NCBI GenBank assembly: GCA_943704425.1
Contig: CALSCP010001704.1
Location: forward strand, 35,924 to 63,698
DNA length: 27,775 nt
Direction: 5' to 3'
From: Ministeria vibrans ATCC 50519
Lineage: Eukaryota; Opisthokonta; Filasterea
The position numbers and the translations under genes are program-made. The notes beneath the pieces were generated by a model. It did no database searches. It worked only from the letters and a program-made list of their open reading frames with translations, and had not been told where the DNA came from. The stretch's first letter is position 1. Every line of letters begins with the position of its first letter. Below, in pieces: positions 1 through 10,684 of the stretch.

Positions 1-56
1 AGCATCTTGTCTGTCACTTCGTGTGCAATGTCTCCGACAAAATTCTACGTTTGTAG

Positions 57-360
57 CATTGCACTGACGAAACTCGATGTGCTGGACACATTTGAGGAAG
101 TCAAGATCTGCGTGGGGTACGAGCTGGACGGCAAGGCATTGGAAGGGATGCCGGCCGACGAGGCGGTGCTTGCGCGCGTAACGCCTGTCTACGAGACCCT
201 GCCGGGCTGGCAGACGCCGACGACCGAGGTGCGCTCCTGGGCGGCCCTCCCCGAGAACGCTCGCCGCTACATCGATGCAATTGAGCGTCATGGTATCCTG
301 GTTGGCTGGGTTGGTGTGGGGCCGTCGCGTGACGCAATGGTTCCGAGAGAGTCGAAGTAA
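57..360 (+). CDS. ADSS: Adenylosuccinate synthetase, C-terminal exon (partial)
   Basis: This is the last exon of the GTP-dependent enzyme that joins IMP and aspartate to make adenylosuccinate, the first committed step from IMP to AMP in the cytosol. The exon follows a likely acceptor (ttgtag, 51-56) and reads through about 100 residues to TAA at 358-360. The family's C-terminal signature is clear: ALTKLDVLD, then GYELDGK, PVYETLPGW, LPENARRYI and finally the WVGVGPSRDAM block near the terminus, which in this family helps bind nucleotide. The spacing matches eukaryotic enzymes to within a few residues. Upstream exons lie left of the window. The ATG codons at 7 and 28 are most likely intronic and not starts. 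Identity is secure from family knowledge; the exact acceptor is inferred. Confidence 0.93.
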
Positions 361-635
361 AGTAAACATACGATCTTGCATGGTGATTTTCTACTCTGAT
401 TCTTCTCTTACTCTCATGGGTGTACCTGTGGGTCTGTGGGCTTCTTTCAGGACATTCTCGTCTAGAACTTAGAAGTCTAAGTATTGTGCTGCTCTATATA
501 TATATAATATAGTCTTGTTTTGACAGGAGATATTTTTGAGATTATATTTCCAATCAATAGTAAAGTAATAAAAGTATAGTTAATAGTAATACTTCGATAT
601 TTCAATTTGTTGTTCATCGCCTGTGGAGTATTACA
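361..635. other. Intergenic region between ADSS and FARSA
   Basis: This A/T-rich stretch holds the 3' untranslated region of ADSS and the promoter/5' region of the next gene. It includes a TA-rich run around 496-511. A reverse-strand open frame across 477-731 has low-complexity, non-coding-like composition, so I do not call it. I see no RNA gene here. Confidence 0.6.
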
Positions 636-2845
636 ATGGTACGCAGGGTGTGGGTAGTGCGTGAGGATTGCGTTTGCGCGTGCCTTCTGCGCTTGGCTCA
701 TAAAAAACGAGTCATTTGTCTCTTCGCTCATCCGCTTTGAACGCCGACGCCCCTTATGCTTGCAGGATTCCGAGTTGATTCAACAGAGTCTGCTGAACGT
801 GCTGGATAAAGGAGGAAAGGTACTATTTTGTGTGTGAGAGAGAGAGAGAGAGTCAAAACGAGAGAGAGAATTTCTCATGCGTTTTTTTTGGGCTGCTGTT
901 CTCCCCTCACACGCGCACTCTCTGCTCCAGATCCACACCCTCGACTATGCGACGGAAATGAAGGTTGAGCATCAAGCGGTGGTGGGCGCAATGAAGAGTC
1001 TTCAGTCTCTTGACGTAAGATTGATTTCCACACGAGATTGAAATTTTTTTGGTGGTCTGAGTGTATTTTTTAGTACGTCGAGAGCGAACGTTTCGAACTG
1101 CAAAAGTGGGTACCCACCGAAGAGGGTGTGCAGATTGCGGCGTCTGGCTCGCATGAGGCGTTGGTGTTCCAGGCGCTGCCTGAAACGGGTGTGATGGCAC
1201 AGGGTGAGCTGATGGAGGTGTGTGGCAAGGCGACGTACGCCGTGGGCTTTTCCAAGGCCATGAAGAACAAGTGGGTCAAGACGGAGAAGCGCGATGGCAC
1301 TACGTACATCGTGAGAGTGGTGGATAGCATTACGGACACAGTGGCGCAACTGTTGAGGAGTCTGACGGCGGGCGAGACAGTCAACGAAGCCGACCTCAAA
1401 GAGCTCAAGTCTCGCAAGCTGGTGTTGTCCACGTAAGTGTACCCGCTGACAACATAACAAGCACCCAAGATATAAACTCGGTCTTCTTCCCGGCATACAA
1501 TTACTAATTTGTTTGTTTGTGTGTGTTTCTTAATTTTTTTAAACTCCCCCCCTCTCAGTGTCACTGTCCACTACACAATTTGCAAAGGAGCGAAATTCTC
1601 AACGACGATTGTGCGACCCGAGTCTGAGTTGACAGCTGAGATGATCCAGTCGGGGTCGTGGGAGACACTGGACTTTAAGCAGTACAACTTTACTGCGTTG
1701 GGAACCAAGCCGGCGTACGGCACGCTCCACCCGCTCATGAAGGTCCGCAGCGAGATCCGTGCTGTCTTTCTTGAAATGGGGTATGTAACGAACACGAACG
1801 ATTTCAATATTTTTATCATAATGTTTTCTTTTGTGTCGTAGCTTTTGTGAAATGCCAACGAATCAGTATGTTGAGAATGGTTTTTGGAACTTCGACTCGC
1901 TGTTCCAGCCGCAGCAGCACCCCGCGCGCGACGCACACGACACATTCTTTGTGTCTGACCCACAGATGTCTCAGGTGCACAATATGTGTTATATTACTGT
2001 GGAGGTATGAATGTCTACTTTGCGACTGACTGTGTGTGTGTGTGTGTGGCATAGAATCTGCCTGAGGAGTATCTGGCGCGCGTCAAGGCAACGCACGAGA
2101 ACGGCGGTACGACAGGTTCGATTGGTTATGAGTACCAGTGGGAGCGGGCCGAGGCCGAGAAGAACATCCTGCGCACACACACAACTGCTGTCAGCGCACG
2201 CATGCTCTACAAGATTGCCCAGAAATCTCCCTTCGTGCCCACCAAGCTCTTCTCGATCGACAAGGTCTTCCGTAATGAGACGCTCGACGCAACTCATTTA
2301 GCCGTACGTGTCATTGTGTGAATGTATAATATATATATGTGTGTGTAAAGGTGTGAGCATGGTTGTCAATATGACTTTAGTTTTTCTATCGCTCATTGTT
2401 TTTTTTATTTATATATATATTATAACCTTTCTCTCACACACATACACTCTCACGCTTGTAGGAGTTCTTCCAAGTCGAAGGTGTTGTTGCCGATTACAAT
2501 CTGACTCTCGGTCACCTCATCGGCGTCCTCAAGGAGTTCTTTGCCCGCATTGGTACCTTACAAACAGGCGCTCACAAGAGACACAACAACCCTTCACCCA
2601 TGGCCCTTTTTCATTTGCTTGCAGGCATCACTGGGCTCAAGTTCAAGCCAGCGTATAATCCGTACACTGAGCCGTCCATGGAGATCTTTGGCTACCACCC
2701 GACGCTCAAGAGGTGCGCAACAATGGATCTGTCACAAACGGCTCACTATTTTCGTTTTGTTTCACTTTGTTTCACTTTCCCTCTGTGCTTCTCTCTCATT
2801 TTGTTTCTTTCTCTCTATCTCTCTATCACTTTGTTTCTTTCTCCC

Positions 2846-2929
<84 letters not shown>

Positions 2930-3199
2930 CTATCACTTTGTTTCTTTCTCCCTCCCTCCTCTCTCTCTCTCCCTAGACACGTTGAATTGGGCAACAGCGG
3001 CGTGTTCCGTCCTGAGATGCTGCTGCCGATGGGCCTGCCCGCCGACGTCACTGTCATTGCCTGGGGCCTCAGTCTCGAGCGACCCACCATGATCAAGTAC
3101 CGCTATGGCAACATCAGAGAGCTGGTCGGTTACGGGTTTGATCTCAAAATGTCCATGGACCATCCCATCGTGCGCCTGAAAGAAGATGAAGACGAGTAA
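636..3199 (+). CDS. FARSA: Phenylalanyl-tRNA synthetase alpha subunit, cytosolic (10 exons)
   Basis: This is the catalytic alpha chain of the cytosolic alpha2-beta2 PheRS, which charges tRNA-Phe. My exons are 636-638, 766-819, 931-1014, 1074-1432, 1559-1780, 1842-1974, 2055-2303, 2462-2552, 2625-2712 and 2977-3199, giving 501 residues, close to the family's usual ~500. All phases agree. The N-terminal winged-helix-like region ([17 protein letters not shown]) is followed by the class II core: motif 1 around residues 224-245 ([19 protein letters not shown]), motif 2 ([11 protein letters not shown], about 355-368) and motif 3 ([12 protein letters not shown], about 457). The Phe-pocket segment [16 protein letters not shown] and [16 protein letters not shown] are intact. 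The start is the weak point: no in-frame ATG exists in the second exon, and the best solution is an exon whose coding part is ATG alone, spliced in phase 0 to residue 2. A second donor at 2005 could add ten residues after exon 6. Confidence 0.95.
2797..2975 (+). repeat. (CT)n microsatellite and decaying repeats in FARSA intron 9
   Basis: A run of about 38 CT units (2850-2925) lies inside the 264-nt intron 9, just upstream of the acceptor ccctag (2971-2976). A 25-bp unit beginning tatcactttgtttc occurs at 2824-2848 and again at 2931-2955, one copy on each side of the CT run. Related degenerate copies lie further upstream. The tract also supplies the pyrimidine-rich stretch before the splice site. 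Confidence 0.9.
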
Positions 3200-3621
3200 A
3201 GCAAAATAATTAAATCTTTTAAAAAATATTATTATTATTATAGAATAAATAATATGAATTTTCTGCCTTCCTGTCTGTGCACACCCTTCCATGCAGGTGA
3301 CACACCTCACACCTGTCACACCATGGCCTACGCCAGTCGTTTTAAGCTTTGTGTCCTGATCATTATGAAACGATCGAAAAAGTTCGTCAATGCGCGACAC
3401 CACAATGCTCAGAACCACTTTGGCACTTTCTATGAGACAGGAGCGTTGAAAAAAAGAGAGAGAGAAAGCCAGAGTACATATGAGTCGGCGACAGCTCAAG
3501 TGCGATGAATCGAAAAAAATATTCCCTTATTCTTATGTTTTTTTTTTTGATCTTCAATTTACAATTTCAGAAATCAGAATTTTTCTCCTAATCCTCAACC
3601 AAACACATACCACATATCATA
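3200..3621. other. FARSA 3' region and thymosin promoter region
   Basis: This stretch carries the FARSA 3' untranslated region with a short ATT run (3227-3241) and a canonical AATAAA at 3244-3249, 45 nt after the stop codon. The rest is presumed promoter of the next gene. Open frames here are short, lack splice-supported partners and resemble no family I know. No RNA gene was seen. Confidence 0.6.
3244..3249 (+). terminator. Poly(A) signal of FARSA
   Basis: A canonical AATAAA hexamer lies 45 nt downstream of the FARSA stop codon in A/T-rich DNA. It is the expected cleavage/polyadenylation signal; the cleavage site is not visible from sequence. Confidence 0.55.
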
Positions 3622-4622
3622 ATGAGCGGAAAGCCCGATGTTGCTGCAGTTGCCTCTTTCGACAAGACCAAGTTGAAGGTACAGAGAAAAAAAAACGAAA
3701 AAAAAAAAAGCGAACGTCTTTGTCAGAAGCCTATTTAACACATCTCTGCTTGCGTCCTTGTAGAAGACCGAGACCAAGGAGAAGAACACTCTTCCCACTA
3801 AGGCCGGTAAGAACCGAGAGATGATGATGATTTTTTTTTTTTTTTTTCGTTTGTTGTTTGTCGTCACCAACATCCCTTCCGTGTTTGCCATGAATCGCTC
3901 CATCGTACGCGTCGCTTTTGCGCTCCAGGCGTGCCCTGGCATGTCTTGAACACATCATGTGGACGAGCACCTTGAAAATCGCCGTCGCTAGTGGCGATCG
4001 CACGTGTTGAACGTTGAGAAAAAAAAAATCAAAGAAAAAAATCTTGGCGTCCTTTGGGCACAGACCAAAACACAGAGCATTCCGTGGCGTCGTGTGCTGC
4101 TTCATCGCGCCATTGCATCCATCGGCACCGTCTGGTGGGCAGGCGTTGCCGCGGGATCCACACCTCAACCGCAGTTGCTGCAATGTTTGCTTTTGTGCTT
4201 TTTGTCGTCAAAGAAAAAAAATCTCTCTCTTCCGTGATTCATCTCGCTGCTTCGCTGCAATTCTCGCCAAAGACACACCTTGTGTGTGTCTGTTTGGATT
4301 GGCACGCGAGCGTCAGTCGTCACTGCTATCTGATGACGTTTACACTTGCAAAAAAAAAAAAAAAAGTCGCCAGTTTTTCCAGAAAAAAAACCACCAACTT
4401 TTCTTGACAACAATAGTATTGCTCTTGTTTGCGCACATAAACGTGCATGTTCCTCTCCTGCGTCCCCTGGCGTCACTTTCGTGTGAAGAGGGCGGTTTAT
4501 CCTGACATTTGTTATTTCTGCCCTTATCTTATCTCTGTGTTGTATTTTCAAAATCTCACTACTTGTTTCTCTCTTCTCTTTTCCACGATGCAGATATCGC
4601 CGCCGAGAAGAGCTCGAAGTAA
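3622..4622 (+). CDS. Beta-thymosin, single repeat, 42 residues (3 exons)
   Basis: Beta-thymosins sequester monomeric actin (G-actin) in the cytoplasm and buffer filament assembly. Exons 3622-3678, 3764-3806 and 4594-4622 join in phase to give 42 residues, the usual size for a one-repeat family member. The N-terminal helix (MSGKPDVAAVASFDKTKLKK) is followed by the central actin-binding motif LKKTET, then KEKNTLPTK and a C-terminal helix IAAEKSSK. Both the LKKTET core and the NTLPTK segment that lies along actin are intact. The protein is too short and too split to appear as an open frame. The first intron is 85 nt; the second is 787 nt, far longer than others in the window. The gene converges on the MUN-protein gene. 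Amoebozoan relatives often carry two-repeat forms (actobindin); here I find one repeat only. Confidence 0.95.
3807..4593 (+). other. Outsized intron 2 of the beta-thymosin gene
   Basis: The 787-nt intron runs from donor gtaaga to acceptor gatgcag. It contains several A or T homopolymers (near 3832-3847, 4020-4040 and 4351-4365) but also a moderately G/C-rich middle. Open frames inside it on either strand are low-complexity and show no family resemblance. I found no second LKKTET-type exon and no tRNA. A structured RNA such as an intronic snoRNA cannot be excluded by eye. Confidence 0.7.
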
Positions 4623-4960
4623 ATAGGGAGAAGTGCTTTTTTCCTGTTCTACTTACGTTAAATAAATAAAGATAAAGATGAAAACTTTCTAAAACACACA
4701 CACCACGCATTGCCCTCTATCAGACGCCAATCTTTACCATGCACCATTGACTAGGCTTGAGGGCTGGGCCATTTAGAGAGGATTTTTTAGAGATTTTTCT
4801 TTTTTGTTTTTTTTGTTTTTTGTTCTTCACACACACACAAACCATGCATCGGGTTCTTGTAATGCGTCTCGTACGAAGATTTGCAGCCATTTGCCGGCGG
4901 GCGCTGCGCTGTTGCGAGGCGACACTGTTATGCAAAGAGAATTTGGGAATGTTTACATTT
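4623..4960. other. Convergent 3' region, thymosin / MUN protein
   Basis: This is the shared downstream region of two convergent genes. The thymosin side has overlapping AATAAA hexamers at 4661-4670, about 40 nt after the stop. The rest is T-rich with a short CA run near 4828-4839. I see no further gene. Confidence 0.6.
4661..4670 (+). terminator. Poly(A) signals of the thymosin gene
   Basis: Two overlapping AATAAA hexamers (4661-4666 and 4665-4670) follow the thymosin stop codon at the usual distance. Confidence 0.55.
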
Positions 4961-7900
4961 TCATACATTTGTCTCTCGCTCCTCAATCGACATGTCCACA
5001 ACAGCTTCGCAAGCGTCCCTTTCTGAAAGTGAAGCCACTGAACTGGCGTCGCTTGTGTGAGTAGGAAAGAAGGTTGAGGTTGTGCCGCAGGGACGACACA
5101 GTTCGCGACAGGAAGGGTGACAGGCGAGCTCGCAAGTGACGCACTGGAGGCGCTTGCGCAACAGATTGGTCATGGGTTGCCGGCAGCCAAGACACAGCGA
5201 AGGCACCATCATGCGTGCAGGACGGAACACATGACCGCGGGCATGCACATACTTTTCATCCATCATCGAGCTGGGTCGACCTTGCAACAGTGCGCTCCGA
5301 CGCCTCTGCGTCCTGCCCCCTCGTTGCTCTTCCTGCTCCTGTTGGTGATGTTGATGTGGTTGTTGTTGTGACTGTGATTGCTGCGGTTGCGGTTGTTGTT
5401 GTTGTTGTTGTTGTTGCGGTTGTTGTTGTTGCCGCTGTTGCTGTCGGTGCTTCTCTTGACGTCGCTGACGGTCTTGTTGTGTCAGGCCATCTCGCTGGTG
5501 TCGCTCTTGCTTGCGACGTGCCTCCATAAATGCCAGAGCCGTCGCGTCAACAATGCGTTTGTCCTTGGCACGTCGTGCCAAAATGTCGTAGGCGGCAGCA
5601 GCAGCCGACGTAGCCGCAAGCGACGCTGGTGCACCGACCAGCCTGTGATTACTTAGGGGTGCCAGTGCAACACGTGTCGTGAGGGGCAGAACAAGCCGGA
5701 GTCGCTGCGATGCAGCGCGGTTCAACTGCGCGGGTGTGAGCACCACATCGCCCAGGAACTGACGACGGCTCAGCGGCGCCATGGCCGTGGCCGTAGGCAC
5801 ATGCCACACACTAAGTAGCACCACGGGTTCGGACCAAAGCGTCGCCGCAGTCGCACGCGCCGTCTCTCCATCGTACGACACAATCGGCAGTGTCGTCGCG
5901 CCCTCATCCACATCACACGCTTCTTCTTCTTCTTCTTCTTCTTCTTCTTCTTCCTCCTCTTCTTCTTCTTCTGTATCATCTACTGTGTCATCTTCGTGGC
6001 TACGCCTATCTCCTCCCCGACGGCGCTTCGATGGAGCAGTCGCCTGGCACTCGTCCACAAGCAACCCTATGCTCTTGCCGTGTTCCCCGGCGTTCCAGCC
6101 AAGCCACTGCTTAAAGACAACTGTACTCCGCTCGCGTTCGTCGTGCTCTACCGTTGTGTTTGCCAACAAATCGTGACGCACTCCCGTCTCCATAAATGAC
6201 GGTTCTCCACACACAGTCACATTGAGCGTTGATGACGACACACCCACAGCAGGTGCAGGCAGTGCGGCTACACCAGCAGTGCCAAACGTTCCGGTTGTAC
6301 CAGTGCTCGCCGCGTCGAGCATCAGTACGCCTGCAAGTCCGTAGCACTTGACAATGTGGACACGCACCACCGCTACATCGTCTGTTGCTCCCCGTGCTCC
6401 TTGTGCCAACACCTCAACATCCAGCGTGAGGGTAGGCACGGCACGCGTCTCCACTTGCGCCGCCAGCTGCTGGCTTGCCGCAGCACCTTTCTTGGCAAAG
6501 CGGCGTCCCACTTCGACACAATACACATGTATCAGTTGGGGTGTTGCCAACGATGCCATGGCAATGCGGCGCTGAAGAGCCTCGTAGAGACTCGATCGAA
6601 GACAATCAAGCGCCAAACCGTCGCCGTCGGAGTGGAAAAACAGCAAAAGATAGTGGACAAGGGCGGCCGCTTTGTCCGCAAGTCCGTCACGCAGCAGCGA
6701 CTGCAGCATCAGGCGAACGCTCAACGTCCATAGCGAAAACACCACCGAGTCAAATACACTGTCGTACAGCAGATCCGACAGCGCCTGCAAGTGACCATCC
6801 AGCATTCCCAACAGCGGCTCCACCAGCTCGCGACCAAGCGCCCCCAACACCCGCGCATTCACCGACGCCACTCGCGCGGGGTTTCCATCGCCTCGTCCGA
6901 ACACTAGTCCGCGCAATGGTGACTTGAGTCGTTCCTTGATGGGCGTCCAACGCTTCTTGAGGTTCGTCGGTGTCGCGTACTGCACACCGCCATTGTGAGG
7001 CGACGCGCTGTGCGGCCGTGGAATGCGTGGTCGCGCCTGTGGTGTTCCACCACCACCACCACCGCCACCACCGCCACTAGCGACAGATTCAATCCAGCCA
7101 GCGGCCGCCTTAAGAGCACCCGCCACTTTGGCGGCCGCCTGTTGCATAGTAATGTGAGCGCCACCCCGTCGAGTGAGCGGCGGTGGCGTTGCGTCCACAA
7201 GTGTGTACATGGTCTCACGACAACTCACAAGCAATAGCGATGCAAGGTGGTGTGTCACACGCCCGCGCGCTCGCTTAACACGCTCAATCACAGACACAAG
7301 CGTGTCGTGGATGTGTGTGTACATCGGCAGAGCGGGTGCCTCGGCCGACGTGGCACTCACAGGCATGGTCACTTCGCCAGGGTTGTCGTGACCACTGCTC
7401 GAAGTGCCGTCCACTTCGTGGTCGTCGACATTGACATTGACTTTGTCACTGTTGGTGTCGTGGAACAGACGTGCTCGGGTGCGACTGGCACCCGATCGTG
7501 ATCGAGACGGTCGCTTCTGTTGGTGTTCGGCATCGCGATTGTTGTCTAGATGTACGTTGACGCGCTTGGCAATGGCCACAACGCCTCGGTGTATCTCGCA
7601 TAGATTGTTTAAGGCGACACAGACAATGCCTAACACGTCGGTGTTTCCGTTGGCGGTCGATAGGCCCTTGTGGTAGGCACTGCCTACTTCACTACTGCCA
7701 CCAGCCTCGGTCGTTGTTGCTGGCACCACAGACATCGTACTCCCGCTACGATCACCATTGGCACTGTCCGTGCCCTCGAGGGTGTCGTTCAAAATATCAT
7801 CGTCAACTTCACCACCCAGAGTGTCCCCGTCGTCGGGCAAGACGCCTTCGCTGGTGGCGTGCCATTCGCTAAAGGGTGTAAGGGACTCGTCGGCGACGCG

Positions 7901-10430
7901 TGCGGCCACAAAGCGTGTCAGCGACACCACATAGTCACTCAATTCGTCACAGACTGTGTCGAGCAGACTCATGTGAAACATCATGGCCGAGTTGGGATCG
8001 GGCCACGCAAGCTCGTCGAGCACATCCATGTACTGACTGAAGCAACTGAGCATGTCGTGGACACCCGTCGAGTGGAGTGCCAGACTCGACATGGGATAGA
8101 GAATGTCACGTGCCTTCACGGTGGACACCCACTCGCACATGCGCCGTCCTGCGCGGTCGAGCCACGCTGAAATGTGAACAACAAACCACAGGTAGGCGTC
8201 CTGGTAAGGATCTGCAAACGCAGGCATCGTTGTGTACCCGTGCGGCTTGTTCGAGCTGTTCGTGTCCGGTTCACCTTGCGATTGAGTTGGCTCAGCGGTG
8301 CTGTGGCTGTCCCTCACGCTTGACTCGGTAGAGAACCCTTGCGCGACAAACAGAGGGATCACGTAGCTCTTGTGAATGTGCTGGCACACGCGATACAATT
8401 CAATGATGAGGTCAGCAATGGGAGGATGGTCGCGGGGCGCGTCCCGCAGCACCTCGCGGCATGTTGCAGCGTGCAGCGTACACACCAAGGCAATGGTTGC
8501 CTCGACAATGTCTATGCGAGCGCGCGTGCCTTCCCGAAACACTGCTCGATAGTGAGCCTTGTCGACGGCCAAAACGCGATCGAGATCACGCGAGATGTCC
8601 ACAAGCGCCTGCATCAGCTCCGCCGTGACCACGCCGTTGTTTGCATGGAGGCGCTCAAAGACGTAGTGGAGTGAGTGTGCAAGACCTTCGTGCGCGTCGT
8701 TGACGAGCGAGAGAACAGTGAACTGGCGCGATAGAGGTACTTGGCGTGGCACTTTCACAGCCAACATGCGGTCAAATAGAGCCCCGATGCAATCACAGAC
8801 ACTGTCGGCAAGCGACAAGGCGGCAATAAGGCGTGCTGTCGTCGCGGGCACATCGAGACGGAAACGCTGTGTGGCCGTGAGAGACGCCGCCGACGTACTG
8901 CTCCCGCTCGGGTCGGTCACCAGATTGTACGAAGCACCCGAATCGCGTGCCGTCGACATGTCGTCCAAGCTGCTTGTTGAGCGAGAGAGTGGCATGGCGC
9001 GCATGGACAAGGGAAACTCGGAGGTGTAAGAAGTTACTTTGGAGTGCAGTTTTTCCCAGAGTTCCTCGACAAGGACGGACTCGAGCAACGAAAGAGTCGC
9101 AGCACTCGTGGCCTCCTCGGCACGCACCAAACGGCCATATATGCGCTCAATGTGAGAGTTCAGGTTGTGTATGTCGGGTGGATCGCAGTCGCTCCAGAGC
9201 GTCGCTTCGACAAGCCAAGTGCGCAGCTTGAGCACATCTTCGTCGAGAGCCGACAGACACAGACCCAGCGCGACAACCCGAAGTACTTCAAAGTCAATAG
9301 AGTCTGAGTCGGAGCTCACTGGCGGGTAGCGCGACGGGGCGAGGGAGGCGGTGGTGGGAACGTGAGGCGCAACATGATCCTCGGAAATGGATGGCACGGA
9401 CTTGAAGATGGCGAATTTGTTGCGTTTGCGGCTCGTAGGCAGCGTTGATGATGTTGGTGCCGATGATAATGACAATGAAGAGGATGACGATGCTGCGGTT
9501 GTTGTTGAGCCAGCACGACGACTGGTGGACGACAGTAATGCTGAGGAAGAAGCGGTTGAGGCGTACTTGAGCTGAGCGCGGAGGAGTTCGCAATAACAAT
9601 CGGCGGCTGCAGGGCGGTCGTCTGCCTCCATGACAGCGGTGAAAGTCACGGAACCACGCAGACGTGCAGTGCTGTGCTCGTTGAGGCTGGACGACAACGA
9701 CGACGACGACGAGGATGAGGAAGTCGAAGCTTTGAAGAGTGCGTGTGCGACACTGCCATTGTTGTGATAGTGACCTCTCATGAGAAGATAGACGGGCACT
9801 GAGAGTTGCGAAAGACACCGCTGGGTGCGCTTTTTCTTGTGTTCGACAACGGACCACACGCGAATGAGGAGGTGGGCAGCCGGGTCGACGTGTCGCTCGT
9901 GGAAGACCAGTCGTGAGTTCACCGTGAAGATTGCATCTGGACCCTCGCCGGTCGTCGACACTTTTGGAGTGCATTGTTCTTTGCCATCCCAATCAACGCT
10001 CACAACTATCGGCGTCAGCTCGGTCCCCTTCAAGTTACATGACATGTAAATGACCGCGACGATGAGGTTATATAATTTCATCAAAACACACCATTTGCAT
10101 TTGCTGCTCACCTTCTTGTGCACACCAACGACTTCGCCCAGGGCCACCGTGAGCGTGCGCGGTAGTTCAAGAAGCTGTCCACGACAATGGGAAACAATCG
10201 CGTCGAAGTCGTCGACGGGAAGGAGTGTTCTTGTGAGCGACACAAGCGCCGCCGATTCTTTGATCTGTCAAATTCAAATGGGGGTTCACACGACCAAATA
10301 AGGACAGCTGAAAAGATACCTTTCGCGCCGAAGTCGCATTGGAGCATACAGCGTCAATGTCGGCGACGGCTGGGCGTGACGCTATGGCACACAGGCACAG
10401 GCGGAGAGTGGACTCGGCGGTGCGACCCAT
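4961..10430 (-). CDS. Munc13/UNC13-like MUN-domain protein with C2 and C-terminal C1 domain (3 exons)
   Basis: Proteins with the MUN fold tether vesicles and prime SNARE-mediated fusion at membranes. My model starts at ATG 10430-10428 and joins exons 10320-10430, 10112-10264 and 4961-10027, about 1,776 residues. Visible in order: an N-terminal C2-like beta-sandwich (about residues 75-190); Ser-rich linkers; the MUN region with an MHD1 segment around 700-790 (YLWFVVHISAWLDRA, later ELAWPDPNSAMMFHMSLLD); a poly-Gly run (about 1072-1082); MHD2 around 1140-1250 (LLYDSVFDSVVFSLWTLSV); a second C2-like domain from about 1300, interrupted by a poly-Glu insert (about 1441-1458); a Gln-rich coiled stretch (about 1615-1645); and a C1 zinc finger around 1680-1730 with the His/Cys pattern complete (HVF...P..CLGC...CVTC...CHPSC...C). 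In animal Munc13 the C1 domain lies before MUN; here it is at the C-terminus. The first intron is 55 nt. The second is 84 nt, stop-free and in frame, so retention is possible. An earlier non-coding or coding exon cannot be excluded. Confidence 0.85.
5357..5448 (-). repeat. CAA/CAG tract coding poly-Gln
   Basis: Within the MUN-protein exon the reverse strand carries a run of CAA and CAG codons interrupted by Pro, Ser and His. It encodes a Gln-rich coiled segment just ahead of the C1 domain. Codon mixing suggests a tolerated protein feature and not a fresh triplet expansion. Confidence 0.85.
5919..5971 (-). repeat. GAA/GAG tract coding poly-Glu
   Basis: This is a run of about 17 Glu codons, mostly GAA, inside the second C2-like domain of the MUN protein. 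It probably forms an acidic loop between beta strands and is likely length-variable. Confidence 0.85.
7047..7077 (-). repeat. GGT/GGC tract coding poly-Gly
   Basis: A run of about ten Gly codons in the linker between the MHD1 and MHD2 segments of the MUN protein. It is presumably a flexible hinge. Confidence 0.8.
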
Positions 10431-10684
10431 TGAACCAAACCCCCGCCACTGGGTGACGACGCTCACTGGGACCTGGGAGGCGTGGTGGGTCGGAGGCGTC
10501 AGCAGACAAATGAGTCACGCAGAGGGCTAAAAACAACTATTAATTTTTATTTTTAATACTCATCAAAACTCACAGACAATGCGACAAATCACAAAACTGT
10601 GTGTGAAACGCATTATTACTCCATAAATTTATTTCGCATTAAATTTTCAACATACCTTAAGAGGACTGCACGCTGTTTGACCTA
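10431..10684. promoter_or_regulatory. Divergent promoter region, MUN protein / I-BAR protein
   Basis: The two start codons face away from each other across 254 bp. The half nearest the MUN gene is G/C-richer and could hold 5' untranslated or further coding sequence. The half nearest the I-BAR gene (about 10530-10670) is A/T-rich. A shared bidirectional promoter is inferred from layout only; no specific element was recognised. Confidence 0.5.

Noticed and set aside
477-731. 84-codon reverse-strand open frame
   Set aside because: Low-complexity composition (YYIYIEQHN-type end), A/T-rich DNA, no splice-supported partner; it overlaps the FARSA first intron.
4014-4505. 163-codon open frame inside the thymosin intron
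   Set aside because: It begins and ends in poly-Lys/Ser from homopolymer runs and has no family likeness; it lies inside a well-supported intron.
10241-10243. Start of the MUN protein at the first codon of the long open frame
   Set aside because: That codon is GTG. The frame continues upstream to a good acceptor and a preceding exon with a proper ATG at 10430.
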